A stretch of 11,144 nucleotides of DNA. It comes from an uncultured Alphaproteobacteria bacterium. Lineage in GTDB: Bacteria; Pseudomonadota; Alphaproteobacteria; Micropepsales; Micropepsaceae. The translations under genes and the position numbers were made by a program. The stretch is from contig CALDFO010000307.1 in the NCBI GenBank assembly GCA_937942205.1, forward strand, positions 1 through 11,144. Direction: 5' to 3'. Below the pieces are notes generated by a model that did no database searches, was not told where the DNA came from, and was given only the letters and a program-made list of their open reading frames with translations. This document shows positions 1-6,512 of the stretch, one piece after another. The stretch's first letter is position 1. Every line of letters starts with the position of its first letter.

Positions 1-567
1 GGCGGCGGCGGCGCTGAAGGTGTCGGCGAACTTCACCATCGCGGTATCGATGTCGGCCAGCCGGGCCTCGCCGCTGGAAACCCCCAGCAGCACGGTGGAC
101 AGGTTGGTCATGAGGCCGCGCAGGCTGGGATCGGCCGCCAGCCCGCCCAGAAAGGGCTGGGCCTTGATGAGTTGCGCGGTGGTGTCCTGCACTTCCCGGG
201 TGGAGAGGAACAGCAGGCCGTTCTGGTTGAAGAAGGCGCCGCCGTCGGGGCGGCGCACATTGTTGAACAGCGCCTTGTTGGCCGACAGCTTTTCGGTCAG
301 GCGCGCGGCGGCGCTTTCCGCCAGCTCCGGGGTCGCGCCGTCGATCACCGCCACCGTCAGGTTGGTGCGCTGGGGGAAGGCGGCGTCGAACCGCGCCTCG
401 CGCTGGCGCCAGCCGATCTTGGCGTTGATCAGCGCCTCGCTGTTGGTGTTGATGGAGAAATTCTGCTGGGTATAGACGGCGCAGACCGCCGTCAGCACCA
501 GCGCCGCGGCGATCACGGCCCAGGCAAAGCGGCAGCAGACGGCGACGATACGTTCGATCAGGGTCAT
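1..567 (-). CDS. hpnN: HpnN-like hopanoid RND/MMPL transporter, N-terminal part (runs off the window)
   Basis: The frame is open from the ATG at 567 down to base 1, so only the first 189 residues are present; the family is usually around 850-900 residues. A membrane segment lies at about residues 8-32, followed by a periplasmic region containing FSINTN, then WRQREARFDAAFPQR and VAVIDGATPELAE. These resemble the start of the first periplasmic loop of HpnN, the RND-type protein thought to move hopanoids to the outer membrane. That role is family knowledge and is not visible here. No strong Shine-Dalgarno sequence precedes the ATG, but it places the first helix correctly. It diverges from the chorismate mutase gene across a 125-bp gap. 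A different MMPL/RND exporter is the main alternative. Confidence 0.72.
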   Translation of the reverse strand, partial: MTLIERIVAVCCRFAWAVIAAALVLTAVCAVYTQQNFSINTNSEALINAKIGWRQREARFDAAFPQRTNLTVAVIDGATPELAESAAARLTEKLSANKALFNNVRRPDGGAFFNQNGLLFLSTREVQDTTAQLIKAQPFLGGLAADPSLRGLMTNLSTVLLGVSSGEARLADIDTAMVKFADTFSAAAA

Positions 568-613
568 GGGCCGGTTTTAGAGCATTTTCCGCCTGCCGTT
601 GAAAGCGGCCGGA

Positions 614-630
614 GGGCCGGTTGCCGGCCC
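614..630. repeat. Perfect GC-rich hairpin between hpnN and chorismate mutase genes
   Basis: GGGCCGG and CCGGCCC form a 7-bp perfect stem around a TTG loop in the 125-bp divergent gap. Neither side has a T-run, so it is not a typical intrinsic terminator. It may be a leader structure of either gene or an operator. I found no convincing promoter pair in this gap. Confidence 0.35.
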
Positions 631-692
631 CGGACGCCTTGCTTGGCGGCGTGCGATCTTTCGCTTAAACATGGCCGAACAGAGGCAGATCC

Positions 693-977
693 ATGACCCA
701 CCCCGAATTGCTGCGCCTGCGGGACAGCATCGACAATATAGACGCCGCCCTGATCCATCTGCTGGCGGAGCGGTTCAAATGCACCCAGGCGGTGGGGGAG
801 TACAAGGCCGCCCACGACCTGCCGCCCGCCGACCCGGGGCGGGAGGCGGCCCAGATCGCCCGGCTGCGGGAGCTGGCGGCCCGGGCCAAGCTGGACCCGG
901 ACTTCGCCGAGAAATTCCTGAACTTCATCGTCACCGAAGTGATCCGCCACCACGAGGCGATCCGGGCCGGCCTTTAA
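693..977 (+). CDS. Chorismate mutase, AroQ type (monofunctional)
   Basis: This 94-residue all-helical protein has the size and pattern of a free-standing AroQ chorismate mutase, which converts chorismate to prephenate for phenylalanine and tyrosine synthesis in the cytoplasm. Aligned by eye with the E. coli P-protein mutase domain, the active-site residues Arg11, Arg28, Lys39, Asp48, Arg51 and Glu52 correspond to Arg10, Arg27, Lys38, Asp47, Arg50 and Glu51. The position of E. coli Gln88 falls on His87 (RHHE), which is a difference. The start is supported by GAGG at 682-685. No signal peptide is present, so this is not the secreted AroQ-gamma form. It stands alone, with a composite palindromic repeat directly downstream. 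Confidence 0.85.
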   Translation: MTHPELLRLRDSIDNIDAALIHLLAERFKCTQAVGEYKAAHDLPPADPGREAAQIARLRELAARAKLDPDFAEKFLNFIVTEVIRHHEAIRAGL

Positions 978-980
978 AGT

Positions 981-1222
981 TTGGCCCCCTCCGGCTTCAA
1001 CTTACGCTCGGTCGCTTCGCTCCCTTCGCACGTTGAAGCCATCTCCCCCTTTAAGCGTGCTCCGCACGCGAAGGGGGAGGGTGTTTGAGAAAGCTGAAGG
1101 GCACAGAACGAGCACAGGCCTGCCTCCCCCTTTTGCGCGAAGCGCATTCAAGGGGGAGGTGGTTTCAGCGTGCGAAGGCGACCTTTTTGGGAGCCGAGCG
1201 GAAGCTGAAACCGGAGGGGGTT
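981..1222. repeat. Composite palindromic intergenic element (nested inverted repeats A-B-B'-A')
   Basis: Four hairpins lie in a row. A is 993-1040 (GGCTTCAAC and GTTGAAGCC arms). B is 1043-1079 (CTCCCCCTT and AAGGGGGAG, with an inner GCGTGC/GCACGC stem). B' is 1123-1159 (CCTCCCCCTT and AAGGGGGAGG, with inner TGCGC/GCGCA). A' is 1161-1212 (GGTTTCAGC and GCTGAAACC). A and A' are also inverted copies of each other: CCCCCTCCGG at 985-994 matches CCGGAGGGGG at 1211-1220, and CCTTCGCACG at 1023-1032 matches CGTGCGAAGG at 1169-1178. The element fills the gap between two convergent genes, ending 16 bp from the serA stop codon. It has no ORF with recognisable content. It is likely a dispersed non-coding repeat and may also help end transcription from both sides. 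Confidence 0.8.
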
Positions 1223-1238
1223 TGAAAACCAGAAGGGG

Positions 1239-2831
1239 TTAAAAGACCAAAGGTTTCGCATGCTTGACCTGGGGCAGCTTGGCGACCGACGCCGCCACCG
1301 CTTCCGGCACCGGGCCATCGACCTCGATCAGGGCGATGGCGTCCTGGCCGGGCGCGCTGCGGCCCAGGGTGAAGTTGGCGATATTCACCTTGGCGTCGCC
1401 CAGGATGGTGCCCAACTTGCCGATGAAGCCCGGCTTGTCCTCGTTGACGATGTAGAGCATGTGCGGCGCGAATTCCGAATCCAGGGTGATGTCCTTGATC
1501 TGGATCAGGCGCGGGCGGCCGTCGGAGAAGACGGTGCCGGCGACGCGGCGGGTGCTGGCGACGCCGGCCGCGTCGGTCATGCTGACCACGATCTTGATAT
1601 AGCCTTCATAGACGCCCTGCGCGTCGCGCCGCGTCTCGCTGACCTTGATGCCGCGATCCTTGGCGATCACCGGGGCGTTGACCATGTTCACGCCCGACAG
1701 GATGGGCTTCAAAAGACCCGCGATGGCCGCCTGGGTCAGGGCACGGGTGTTGAGCATGGAGGGCGAGCCCTCATAGACGATCTCGATTCCGGTCAGGCTG
1801 TCGCCGGTGAGCTGGCCCGCGAAGGAACCCAGCTTTTCCGCCAGCGTGATCCAGGGCCGCACCTTCTGCGCCTCGCTGGCCGAGATGGAGGGCATGTTCA
1901 GCGCGTTGCTGATGGCGCCGGTCAGAAGATAATCGCTGATCTGCTCGGCCACCTGCAGCGCGACATTTTCCTGCGCCTCGCTGGTGGAGGCGCCCAGATG
2001 CGGCGTCGCCACCACCTTTTCGTTGCCGAACAGGATGTTCTGGGTCGCCGGCTCGGTCTCGAACACATCCAGCGCCGCGCCCGCGACATGGCCGTTGTCG
2101 ATCGCCGCCTTCAGGGCGTGCTCGTCGATCAGCCCGCCGCGCGCGCAGTTGATGATGCGCACGCCCTTCTTGGTCCGGGCGATGGCGTCGGCCGAGAGGA
2201 TATTCTTGGTCTCCGCGGTCATCGGCACATGCAGGGTGATGAAATCGGCCCGCGCCAGCAGGTCGTTCAACTCCACCTTCTCGATGCCCAGATCGTTGGC
2301 GCGGTCCTGCGACAGGAAAGGATCATAGGCGATCACCCGCATCTTCAGGCCCCTGGCGCGGTCGGCGACGATGGAGCCGATATTGCCCGCGCCGATCAGG
2401 CCCAGCACCTTGCCGGTGATCTCCACGCCCATGAAGCGGTTCTTTTCCCACTTGCCCGCCTGGGTGCTGGCATTGGCGGCGGGCAGCTCGCGCGCCAGCG
2501 CCAGCATCAGCGAGATCGCATGTTCGGCGGTGGTGATGGAGTTGCCGAACGGGGTGTTCATCACGATCACGCCCGCGCCGGTGGCGGCGGGAATGTCCAC
2601 ATTATCCACGCCGATGCCGGCGCGGCCGATCACCTTCAGATTGGTCGCCGCCTTGATGACGTCGGCGGTCAGCTTGGTGGCGCTGCGGATGGCGATGCCG
2701 TCATATTGGCCGACGATCTTAATCAGCTCGTCCTTGGACAGGCCGGTCTTCACGTCCACCTCGACGCCGCGTTCGGTGAAGATGGCGACGGCGGCGGGCG
2801 ACAGCTTGTCGGCGATAAGAACCTTGGGCAT
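1239..2831 (-). CDS. serA: D-3-phosphoglycerate dehydrogenase, long form with ACT domain
   Basis: SerA oxidises 3-phosphoglycerate to 3-phosphohydroxypyruvate with NAD, the first committed step of serine synthesis. The 530-residue length fits the long type, with substrate/nucleotide domains at about 1-310, an intervening allosteric substrate-binding domain at about 315-450, and a C-terminal ACT domain at about 455-530 (HMLYIVNEDKPGFIGKLG). The NAD fold shows G147-x-G149-x-x-G152 and Asp170. The catalytic set Arg231 (CARGG), Glu260 and His278 (PHLGAST) is complete and matches human Arg236, Glu265 and His283. The start has GAGGA upstream (CCGAGGATACCCCCC-ATG). It is the last gene of the serC-sseB-serA operon, 21 nt after the sseB stop. 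The ACT domain suggests serine feedback, although this varies among long-form enzymes. Confidence 0.96.
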   Translation of the reverse strand: MPKVLIADKLSPAAVAIFTERGVEVDVKTGLSKDELIKIVGQYDGIAIRSATKLTADVIKAATNLKVIGRAGIGVDNVDIPAATGAGVIVMNTPFGNSITTAEHAISLMLALARELPAANASTQAGKWEKNRFMGVEITGKVLGLIGAGNIGSIVADRARGLKMRVIAYDPFLSQDRANDLGIEKVELNDLLARADFITLHVPMTAETKNILSADAIARTKKGVRIINCARGGLIDEHALKAAIDNGHVAGAALDVFETEPATQNILFGNEKVVATPHLGASTSEAQENVALQVAEQISDYLLTGAISNALNMPSISASEAQKVRPWITLAEKLGSFAGQLTGDSLTGIEIVYEGSPSMLNTRALTQAAIAGLLKPILSGVNMVNAPVIAKDRGIKVSETRRDAQGVYEGYIKIVVSMTDAAGVASTRRVAGTVFSDGRPRLIQIKDITLDSEFAPHMLYIVNEDKPGFIGKLGTILGDAKVNIANFTLGRSAPGQDAIALIEVDGPVPEAVAASVAKLPQVKHAKPLVF

Positions 2832-2852
2832 GGGGGGTATCCTCGGTTGGGA

Positions 2853-3614
2853 CTAGTTGAGGGTGCGGGCGGATGCGCCGCGGACATAAAAGGGTTCGAC
2901 CTGCAGCAGGGCGTCGGTCATGGCGGCGCGGCCCTTGCGGTCGATCTGCTGAACGTCGAACACCTGGCCGGGAATCTGGCGGTGGGCGGCGTCGTTGAGC
3001 GCTTCCATCAGCGGGCGCATCTCGCTCTCCTTGCCGTCCTCCATCTCGATGCCCACCAGGGGATGCGGCTCATGGGCGCGGTCGGCAAAGGTGACGCGGA
3101 TCATATAGGCCGCCTTGACACCGGCATGGGCACGGAACACGCCGGTCAGGGTGTCCACCATGTCCTGCGGATAGTCGGCCTCGCCCATCTTCACCATCGG
3201 CTCGCTGCGCGGGGCGCTGCCGGGTTCCAGAAGCTGGGCGATCTCATGCGGCGCAAGCTGCTTGCCATATTCGGAAGCCGGATTGAGGATCAGCGGCGCG
3301 CCGCGGGTGGTATCGAACAGGTCGCGCCCCACCATGCTGAGATACTTGCTGTCTTCCTTGATGTATTCCTGCATCCGGGCGATGGAGGAAAAGACCGGCA
3401 GGTATTTGTGGCCGTCCTGCTCGCCGGTCACCAGGTTCAGGCGGTTGCCGGACTCCAGGTTGAATTTTTCGGTGGCTTCCTCGCGGCCCTCGGCCGTGCC
3501 CAGCACCAGCAATTCGGTTTCCAGCAGCAGGCGGTAGAATTCCGCCGCCGCCGCCGGATCCTGAACCGCGCGCACCAGCGCCGCTTCCAGTTCGTTTTCG
3601 GGTTTGAACGCCAT
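2853..3614 (-). CDS. SseB-family protein lying between serC and serA
   Basis: The 253-residue soluble protein resembles the SseB (enhanced serine sensitivity) family. An N-terminal domain at about residues 5-125 begins NELEAALVRAVQDP and FYRLLLETELLVLG, and a C-terminal SseB_C-like domain spans about 133-245 and ends near EPFYVRG. No catalytic motif, signal peptide or membrane segment is visible. The biochemical role of the family is unknown; its name comes from an E. coli overexpression phenotype. The frame can be extended upstream to 3683, but I chose the ATG at 3614 because GAGGGG lies about 10 nt before it and the longer version would overlap serC. It sits 29 nt after serC and 21 nt before serA, so it is almost certainly co-transcribed with both. 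Confidence 0.8.
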   Translation of the reverse strand: MAFKPENELEAALVRAVQDPAAAAEFYRLLLETELLVLGTAEGREEATEKFNLESGNRLNLVTGEQDGHKYLPVFSSIARMQEYIKEDSKYLSMVGRDLFDTTRGAPLILNPASEYGKQLAPHEIAQLLEPGSAPRSEPMVKMGEADYPQDMVDTLTGVFRAHAGVKAAYMIRVTFADRAHEPHPLVGIEMEDGKESEMRPLMEALNDAAHRQIPGQVFDVQQIDRKGRAAMTDALLQVEPFYVRGASARTLN

Positions 3615-3643
3615 TGGGATTTTCCCCTCTGTTATGGGCTTGA

Positions 3644-4798
3644 TTATCGGCTTTTGACCTGCGCCCAGGCCCAGTCCAGCCAAGGCGTCAGGGCTTCAAG
3701 GTCTTGGCTGTCCACCGTGGCGCCGCACCAGATACGCAGACCCGGCGGCGCCGAGCGGTATCCGGCGATATCCAGCGCCACGCCTTCCTTTTCCAGCAAC
3801 GCGGTGAGCGCCTTCAGCTTGGCCTGCTTGTCGTCGTCGGACAGCGCGGCAAAGGCCGGGTCGGTGACCGACAGGCAGACGCTGGTGTTGGAGCGGATCG
3901 CCTTGTCCGCCGCCAGGAAGCCGGCCCAGCCGCTCTGCGCCGCCCATTTTTCCAGCACGGCGAGATTGGCGTTGGAGCGGGCGATCAGCGCGGGCAGGCC
4001 GCCCAGTCCTTCGGCCCAGGTAAGGGCATCGAGATAATCCTCCACCGCCACCATGGACGGGGTGTTGATGGTCTCGCCCTGGAAGATGCCCTCGACCAGC
4101 TTGCCGCCTTTGGTCAGGCGGAAAATCTTGGGCATGGGCCAGGCAGGCACATGGCTTTCCAGCCGTTCCACGGCGCGCGGACTCAGCACCAGAACGCCAT
4201 GCGCGGCTTCGCCGCCCAGCACCTTCTGCCAGGAGAAGGTGGTCACATCCAGTCTGTCCCAGGGCAGGTCCATGGCGAAGGCGGCGCTGGTGGCGTCGCA
4301 GATCGTCAGGCCCTCGCGGTCGGCCGCGATCCAGTCGCCATCCGGCACCTTCACGCCCGATGTGGTGCCGTTCCACAGAAAGACGACGTCGTTGGCCTTG
4401 CCGGGTTTCAGGTCGGGCAGCGCGCCATAAGCGGCCTTGTGCACCGTGGCGTTGAGCTTGAGCTGCTTGACCGTGTCGGTCACCCAGTCCTCGCCGAAGC
4501 TTTCCCAGGCATAGATGTCGATGGCGCGCGGGCCCAGCAGGGACCACATCGCCATTTCCACCGCGCCGGTGTCGGAGGCGGGCACGATGCCGATGCGGTA
4601 ACCGGCGGGAATGCCCAGCAGCGCGCGGGTGCGTTCGATCGCATCCTTCAGCCGGGCCTTGCCGGGCTTGGAGCGGTGGGAGCGGCCCACCAGTGCGTTT
4701 TTCAGGGCTTCAGGGGTCCATCCGGGGCGCTTGGCGCAGGGACCGGAGGAAAAAAAAGGCCGTGCGGGACGCACAGCCGGACGAACGAAGTCAGTCAT
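3644..4798 (-). CDS. serC: Phosphoserine aminotransferase
   Basis: SerC transfers an amino group from glutamate to 3-phosphohydroxypyruvate to give 3-phosphoserine, the second step of serine synthesis; many homologues also act in pyridoxal phosphate synthesis. The 384-residue length fits the alphaproteobacterial/archaeal-like branch of the family. Visible features are the N-terminal [13 protein letters not shown], the PLP aspartate Asp168 in ICDATSA, the PLP lysine Lys192 in [15 protein letters not shown], and the NTPSM loop at 245-249. It is the first gene of the operon. The ATG at 4798 is preceded by GGAAGGAATG, whose bases take part in a leader hairpin. A sigma-70-type promoter lies about 60 nt further upstream. 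Confidence 0.95.
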   Translation of the reverse strand: MTDFVRPAVRPARPFFSSGPCAKRPGWTPEALKNALVGRSHRSKPGKARLKDAIERTRALLGIPAGYRIGIVPASDTGAVEMAMWSLLGPRAIDIYAWESFGEDWVTDTVKQLKLNATVHKAAYGALPDLKPGKANDVVFLWNGTTSGVKVPDGDWIAADREGLTICDATSAAFAMDLPWDRLDVTTFSWQKVLGGEAAHGVLVLSPRAVERLESHVPAWPMPKIFRLTKGGKLVEGIFQGETINTPSMVAVEDYLDALTWAEGLGGLPALIARSNANLAVLEKWAAQSGWAGFLAADKAIRSNTSVCLSVTDPAFAALSDDDKQAKLKALTALLEKEGVALDIAGYRSAPPGLRIWCGATVDSQDLEALTPWLDWAWAQVKSR

Positions 4799-4849
4799 CG
4801 CGGTTCATTCCTTCCAGAATGATAGCACCTCGTTGGGGAGGTGTGGCCC
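4799..4849 (-). ncRNA. serC leader RNA (two-hairpin regulatory leader)
   Basis: In the approximately 50-nt leader between the predicted transcription start and the serC ATG, hairpin 1 pairs CACCTC with GAGGTG around a CCCAAC loop (4826-4843). Hairpin 2 pairs TCATTC with GAATGA around TGGAAG (4805-4822). The serC ribosome binding site (AAGGA, complement of 4809-4813) lies in the loop and 3' arm of hairpin 2. This matches my recollection of the serC leader motif described upstream of serC-serA operons in alphaproteobacteria, in which the last stem covers the Shine-Dalgarno sequence. The arrangement suggests control at translation initiation. The ligand or protein sensed is not known to me. Confidence 0.72.
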
Positions 4850-4855
4850 GCAGCC

Positions 4856-4884
4856 GATATAGGGGCGGGCGCATCCGGCGTCAA
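4856..4884 (-). promoter_or_regulatory. Promoter of the serC-sseB-serA operon
   Basis: Reading the minus strand, TTGACG (complement of 4879-4884) is followed by 17 bp and TATATC (complement of 4856-4861). This is a good housekeeping-sigma promoter. The predicted start near 4849 leaves a short leader that begins just before the serC leader hairpins. Confidence 0.7.
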
Positions 4885-4909
4885 CGCACAATCCGCGCGA
4901 AATCCCGGC

Positions 4910-4935
4910 GGAACATTGCGGCGCATTGGCGCGTT
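4910..4935 (+). promoter_or_regulatory. EcfG-type general stress response promoter for the DUF3775 gene
   Basis: GGAAC at 4910-4914 and CGTT at 4932-4935 are separated by exactly 17 bp. This matches the alphaproteobacterial EcfG consensus (GGAAC, 16-17 bp, cGTT) at every defined base. It lies 33 bp before the ATG at 4969 in the correct orientation, leaving a leader of about 25 nt that contains the AGGAA ribosome binding site. Confidence 0.6.
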
Positions 4936-4968
4936 TTTCATAGCGACCCGAAAAAGTCAGGAACTTCC

Positions 4969-5484
4969 ATGGTTTCCGTCACGCCCGCCGCCGATTCCAC
5001 GCCCCGCGAAAATCAGGAGCCGTCACTCGATCTGCCGCTCGACACGGTGAGTTTCATCATCCTCAAGGCGCGCGAATATGACGTGAAGGAATGCGATGCG
5101 GACCCGGACGCGGCGTCCAATCCGACCGATGACGGCCAGGCCGACATTCTGCTCGACAAGGAGGACGATCCGGTGCGCGAGGAATTGCTGGGCGCCATTC
5201 GCGGCCTGAACGAAGACGCGCGGATGCGGCTGGTGGCGCTGGCCTGGCTGGGACGCGGCACCTATGCGCTGGACGAATGGCAGGAGGCCGTCGCCACCGC
5301 GCGCGGCGAACATGCCCGCCGCGCGGCGGAATATCTTCTGAGCCTGCCGCTGCTGGGCGACTATCTGGAAGACGGACTGGCGATGTTCAACGAGGGCATC
5401 GTGGACGATTCCGACACCCGCGAAGGCCTGGACAACGAAGACGAGCCGTTGGGCAACATGACCGACAAACCCGCGCGCCAGTAA
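4969..5484 (+). CDS. DUF3775-domain protein of unknown function
   Basis: The 171-residue acidic soluble protein resembles the DUF3775 family, known mainly from alphaproteobacteria and without an assigned function. An N-terminal stretch carries VSFIILKAREYDVKE (about residues 27-41). The core at about 65-141 carries LNEDARMRLVALAWLGRG, an EW pair near 103-104, and a helical end containing AEYLLSLPLLGDYLEDGL. No catalytic motif, signal peptide or membrane segment is visible. The start at 4969 is preferred because AGGAA lies 6 nt upstream and a stress-type promoter ends 33 bp before it; the open frame reaches further upstream into serC. It converges on rpoH with 22 bp between stop codons. The promoter suggests stress induction, which is inference. 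Confidence 0.8.
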   Translation: MVSVTPAADSTPRENQEPSLDLPLDTVSFIILKAREYDVKECDADPDAASNPTDDGQADILLDKEDDPVREELLGAIRGLNEDARMRLVALAWLGRGTYALDEWQEAVATARGEHARRAAEYLLSLPLLGDYLEDGLAMFNEGIVDDSDTREGLDNEDEPLGNMTDKPARQ

Positions 5485-5506
5485 ACCGCGCTGAGGATTA
5501 TGACGA

Positions 5507-6394
5507 CTAGGCCGGGGCGGGAAGGGCGGCCTGCTGCATCGCCGCCTTCATGCCGTGCTGCAGCTTTTCAAAGGCGCGGACCTCGATCTGCCGCACGCGC
5601 TCGCGGCTGACGCCGTATTTCTGCGACAGTTCCTCCAGCGTGGCGGGCTCGTCCTGCAGGCGGCGGGCCTGGATGATGTCGCGCTCGCGTTCGGTCAGGT
5701 CCTTCATCGCGCCGACCAGAAGCTGATGCCGCGCGCTCATTTCCTCGCGGTCGGCCAGGCGGGTTTCCTGGTCGGCGGTGTCGTCGGCCAGCCAGTCCTG
5801 CCATTCGCTTTCGCCGTCCGAGCGCAGCGGCGCATTGAGCGAGGCGTCGCCGCCCGACAGGCGGCGGTTCATCTCGGTCACCTCGGTCTCGGTGACGCCC
5901 AGCTGGTCGGCCAGGGTGGCGGTGTGCGCGGGCGTCAGGTCGCCTTCCTCGATCGCGCCGATATTGTTCTTGGCCTTTCGCAGGTTGAAGAACAGCTTCT
6001 TCTGGGCCGCGGTGGTGCCCATCTTCACCATGCTCCAAGAGCGCAGCACATATTCCTGGATCGAGGCCCGGATCCACCACATGGCATAGGTGGCCAGCCG
6101 GAAGCCTTTGTCGGGCTCGAAACGCTTGACCGCCTGCATCAGGCCGACATTGCCCTCGGAGACGATTTCGGACACCGGCAGGCCATAGCCGCGATAGCCC
6201 ATGGCGATCTTGGCGACCAGGCGCAGATGGCTGGTGACCAGGCGGCGCGCCGCCTCGGGGTCTTCATGCTCGCGCCAGCGTTTGGCGAACATGTATTCAT
6301 CCTCCGCCGACAGCAGGGGGAACTTGCGGATTTCGGCCAGATAGCGCGACAGGCCGGCTTCGCCCGACAAGGCGGGCAGTCCGCGGCCGCTCAT
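5507..6394 (-). CDS. rpoH: RNA polymerase sigma-32 factor (heat shock sigma)
   Basis: RpoH directs RNA polymerase to heat shock promoters. The 295-residue product has region 1.2 at about 14-45 (LSRYLAEIRKFPLLSAEDEY), region 2 at about 48-120 with GLMQAVKRFEP and FRLATYAMWWIRASIQEYVL, and the sigma-32-specific RpoH box near 131-141 (QKKLFFNLRKAK). The region 4.2 helix-turn-helix is at about 250-277 (LEELSQKYGVSRERVRQIE). The RpoH box separates it from RpoD. The frame continues upstream from a TTG at 6466, but the ATG at 6394 has GGGAGG six bases before it and gives the usual family length. A 10-codon leader ORF ends overlapping this ATG, and a hairpin lies in the leader. Alphaproteobacteria often have more than one rpoH paralogue, so the number cannot be assigned. 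Confidence 0.95.
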   Translation of the reverse strand: MSGRGLPALSGEAGLSRYLAEIRKFPLLSAEDEYMFAKRWREHEDPEAARRLVTSHLRLVAKIAMGYRGYGLPVSEIVSEGNVGLMQAVKRFEPDKGFRLATYAMWWIRASIQEYVLRSWSMVKMGTTAAQKKLFFNLRKAKNNIGAIEEGDLTPAHTATLADQLGVTETEVTEMNRRLSGGDASLNAPLRSDGESEWQDWLADDTADQETRLADREEMSARHQLLVGAMKDLTERERDIIQARRLQDEPATLEELSQKYGVSRERVRQIEVRAFEKLQHGMKAAMQQAALPAPA

Positions 6395-6423
6395 GGGCGG
6401 CCTCCCATCAGAATTCGGTTCAT
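6391..6423 (-). CDS. Ten-codon leader ORF overlapping the rpoH start
   Basis: On the minus strand an ATG at 6423 opens a frame coding for MNRILMGGRP. Its TGA overlaps the rpoH ATG in the arrangement ATGA. AGGGGG lies 5 nt before the leader ATG, and the rpoH ribosome binding site GGGAGG lies inside the leader ORF. This is the geometry of translational coupling. Whether the peptide is made is inference, since so short a frame can arise by chance. Confidence 0.35.
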   Translation of the reverse strand: MNRILMGGRP

Positions 6424-6440
6424 GACATCCCCCTGTGAGT

Positions 6441-6471
6441 GGGCTTGAAGGACAATAACGCCTCAAAGCCC
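6441..6471 (-). promoter_or_regulatory. Hairpin in the rpoH leader
   Basis: On the minus strand GGGCTTTGAGG (complement of 6461-6471) pairs with CCTTCAAGCCC (complement of 6441-6451), with one mismatch and one wobble, around a 9-nt loop. It lies about 47 nt before the rpoH ATG, close to the predicted 5' end of the mRNA. No T-run follows, so it is unlikely to be a terminator of rluD. It could stabilise the mRNA or affect temperature-dependent translation. Confidence 0.45.
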
Positions 6472-6484
6472 CGACAGTTGAAGA

Positions 6485-6512
6485 CAGATAAGTTCCATCA
6501 GGGACTATTCAA
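6485..6512 (-). promoter_or_regulatory. Candidate rpoH promoter
   Basis: TTGAAT (complement of 6507-6512) is followed by 16 bp and TATCTG (complement of 6485-6490). The -35 box lies just inside the end of rluD. The 16-bp spacer (6491-6506) is itself an imperfect palindrome, AGTCCC-TGAT-GGAACT. The start would be near 6478, giving a leader of about 84 nt. This is based on similarity to the consensus only. Confidence 0.4.

Noticed and set aside
20..696. Plus-strand frames opposite the HpnN-like gene and its upstream gap
   Set aside because: The minus-strand frame is open to the window edge and matches a transporter family. The plus-strand frames have low-complexity Arg/Ser/Ala or Gly/Arg content.
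1033..1242. A 69-codon plus-strand frame inside the composite repeat
   Set aside because: It consists of translated palindromic repeat, with no ribosome binding site and no resemblance to a protein.
1260..4037. A 925-codon open frame on the plus strand, antisense to serA, sseB and serC
   Set aside because: It is antisense to three clear genes. Its composition (rich in Gly, His, Asp and Arg with no domain) is what the opposite strand of high-GC coding sequence yields.
4693..4968. Upstream extension of the DUF3775 frame
   Set aside because: It would overlap serC and its promoter region. The ATG at 4969 has a ribosome binding site and matches the start of the homologous region.
5555..6448. A 297-codon plus-strand frame opposite rpoH
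   Set aside because: It is a shadow of rpoH, with no ribosome binding site or domain.
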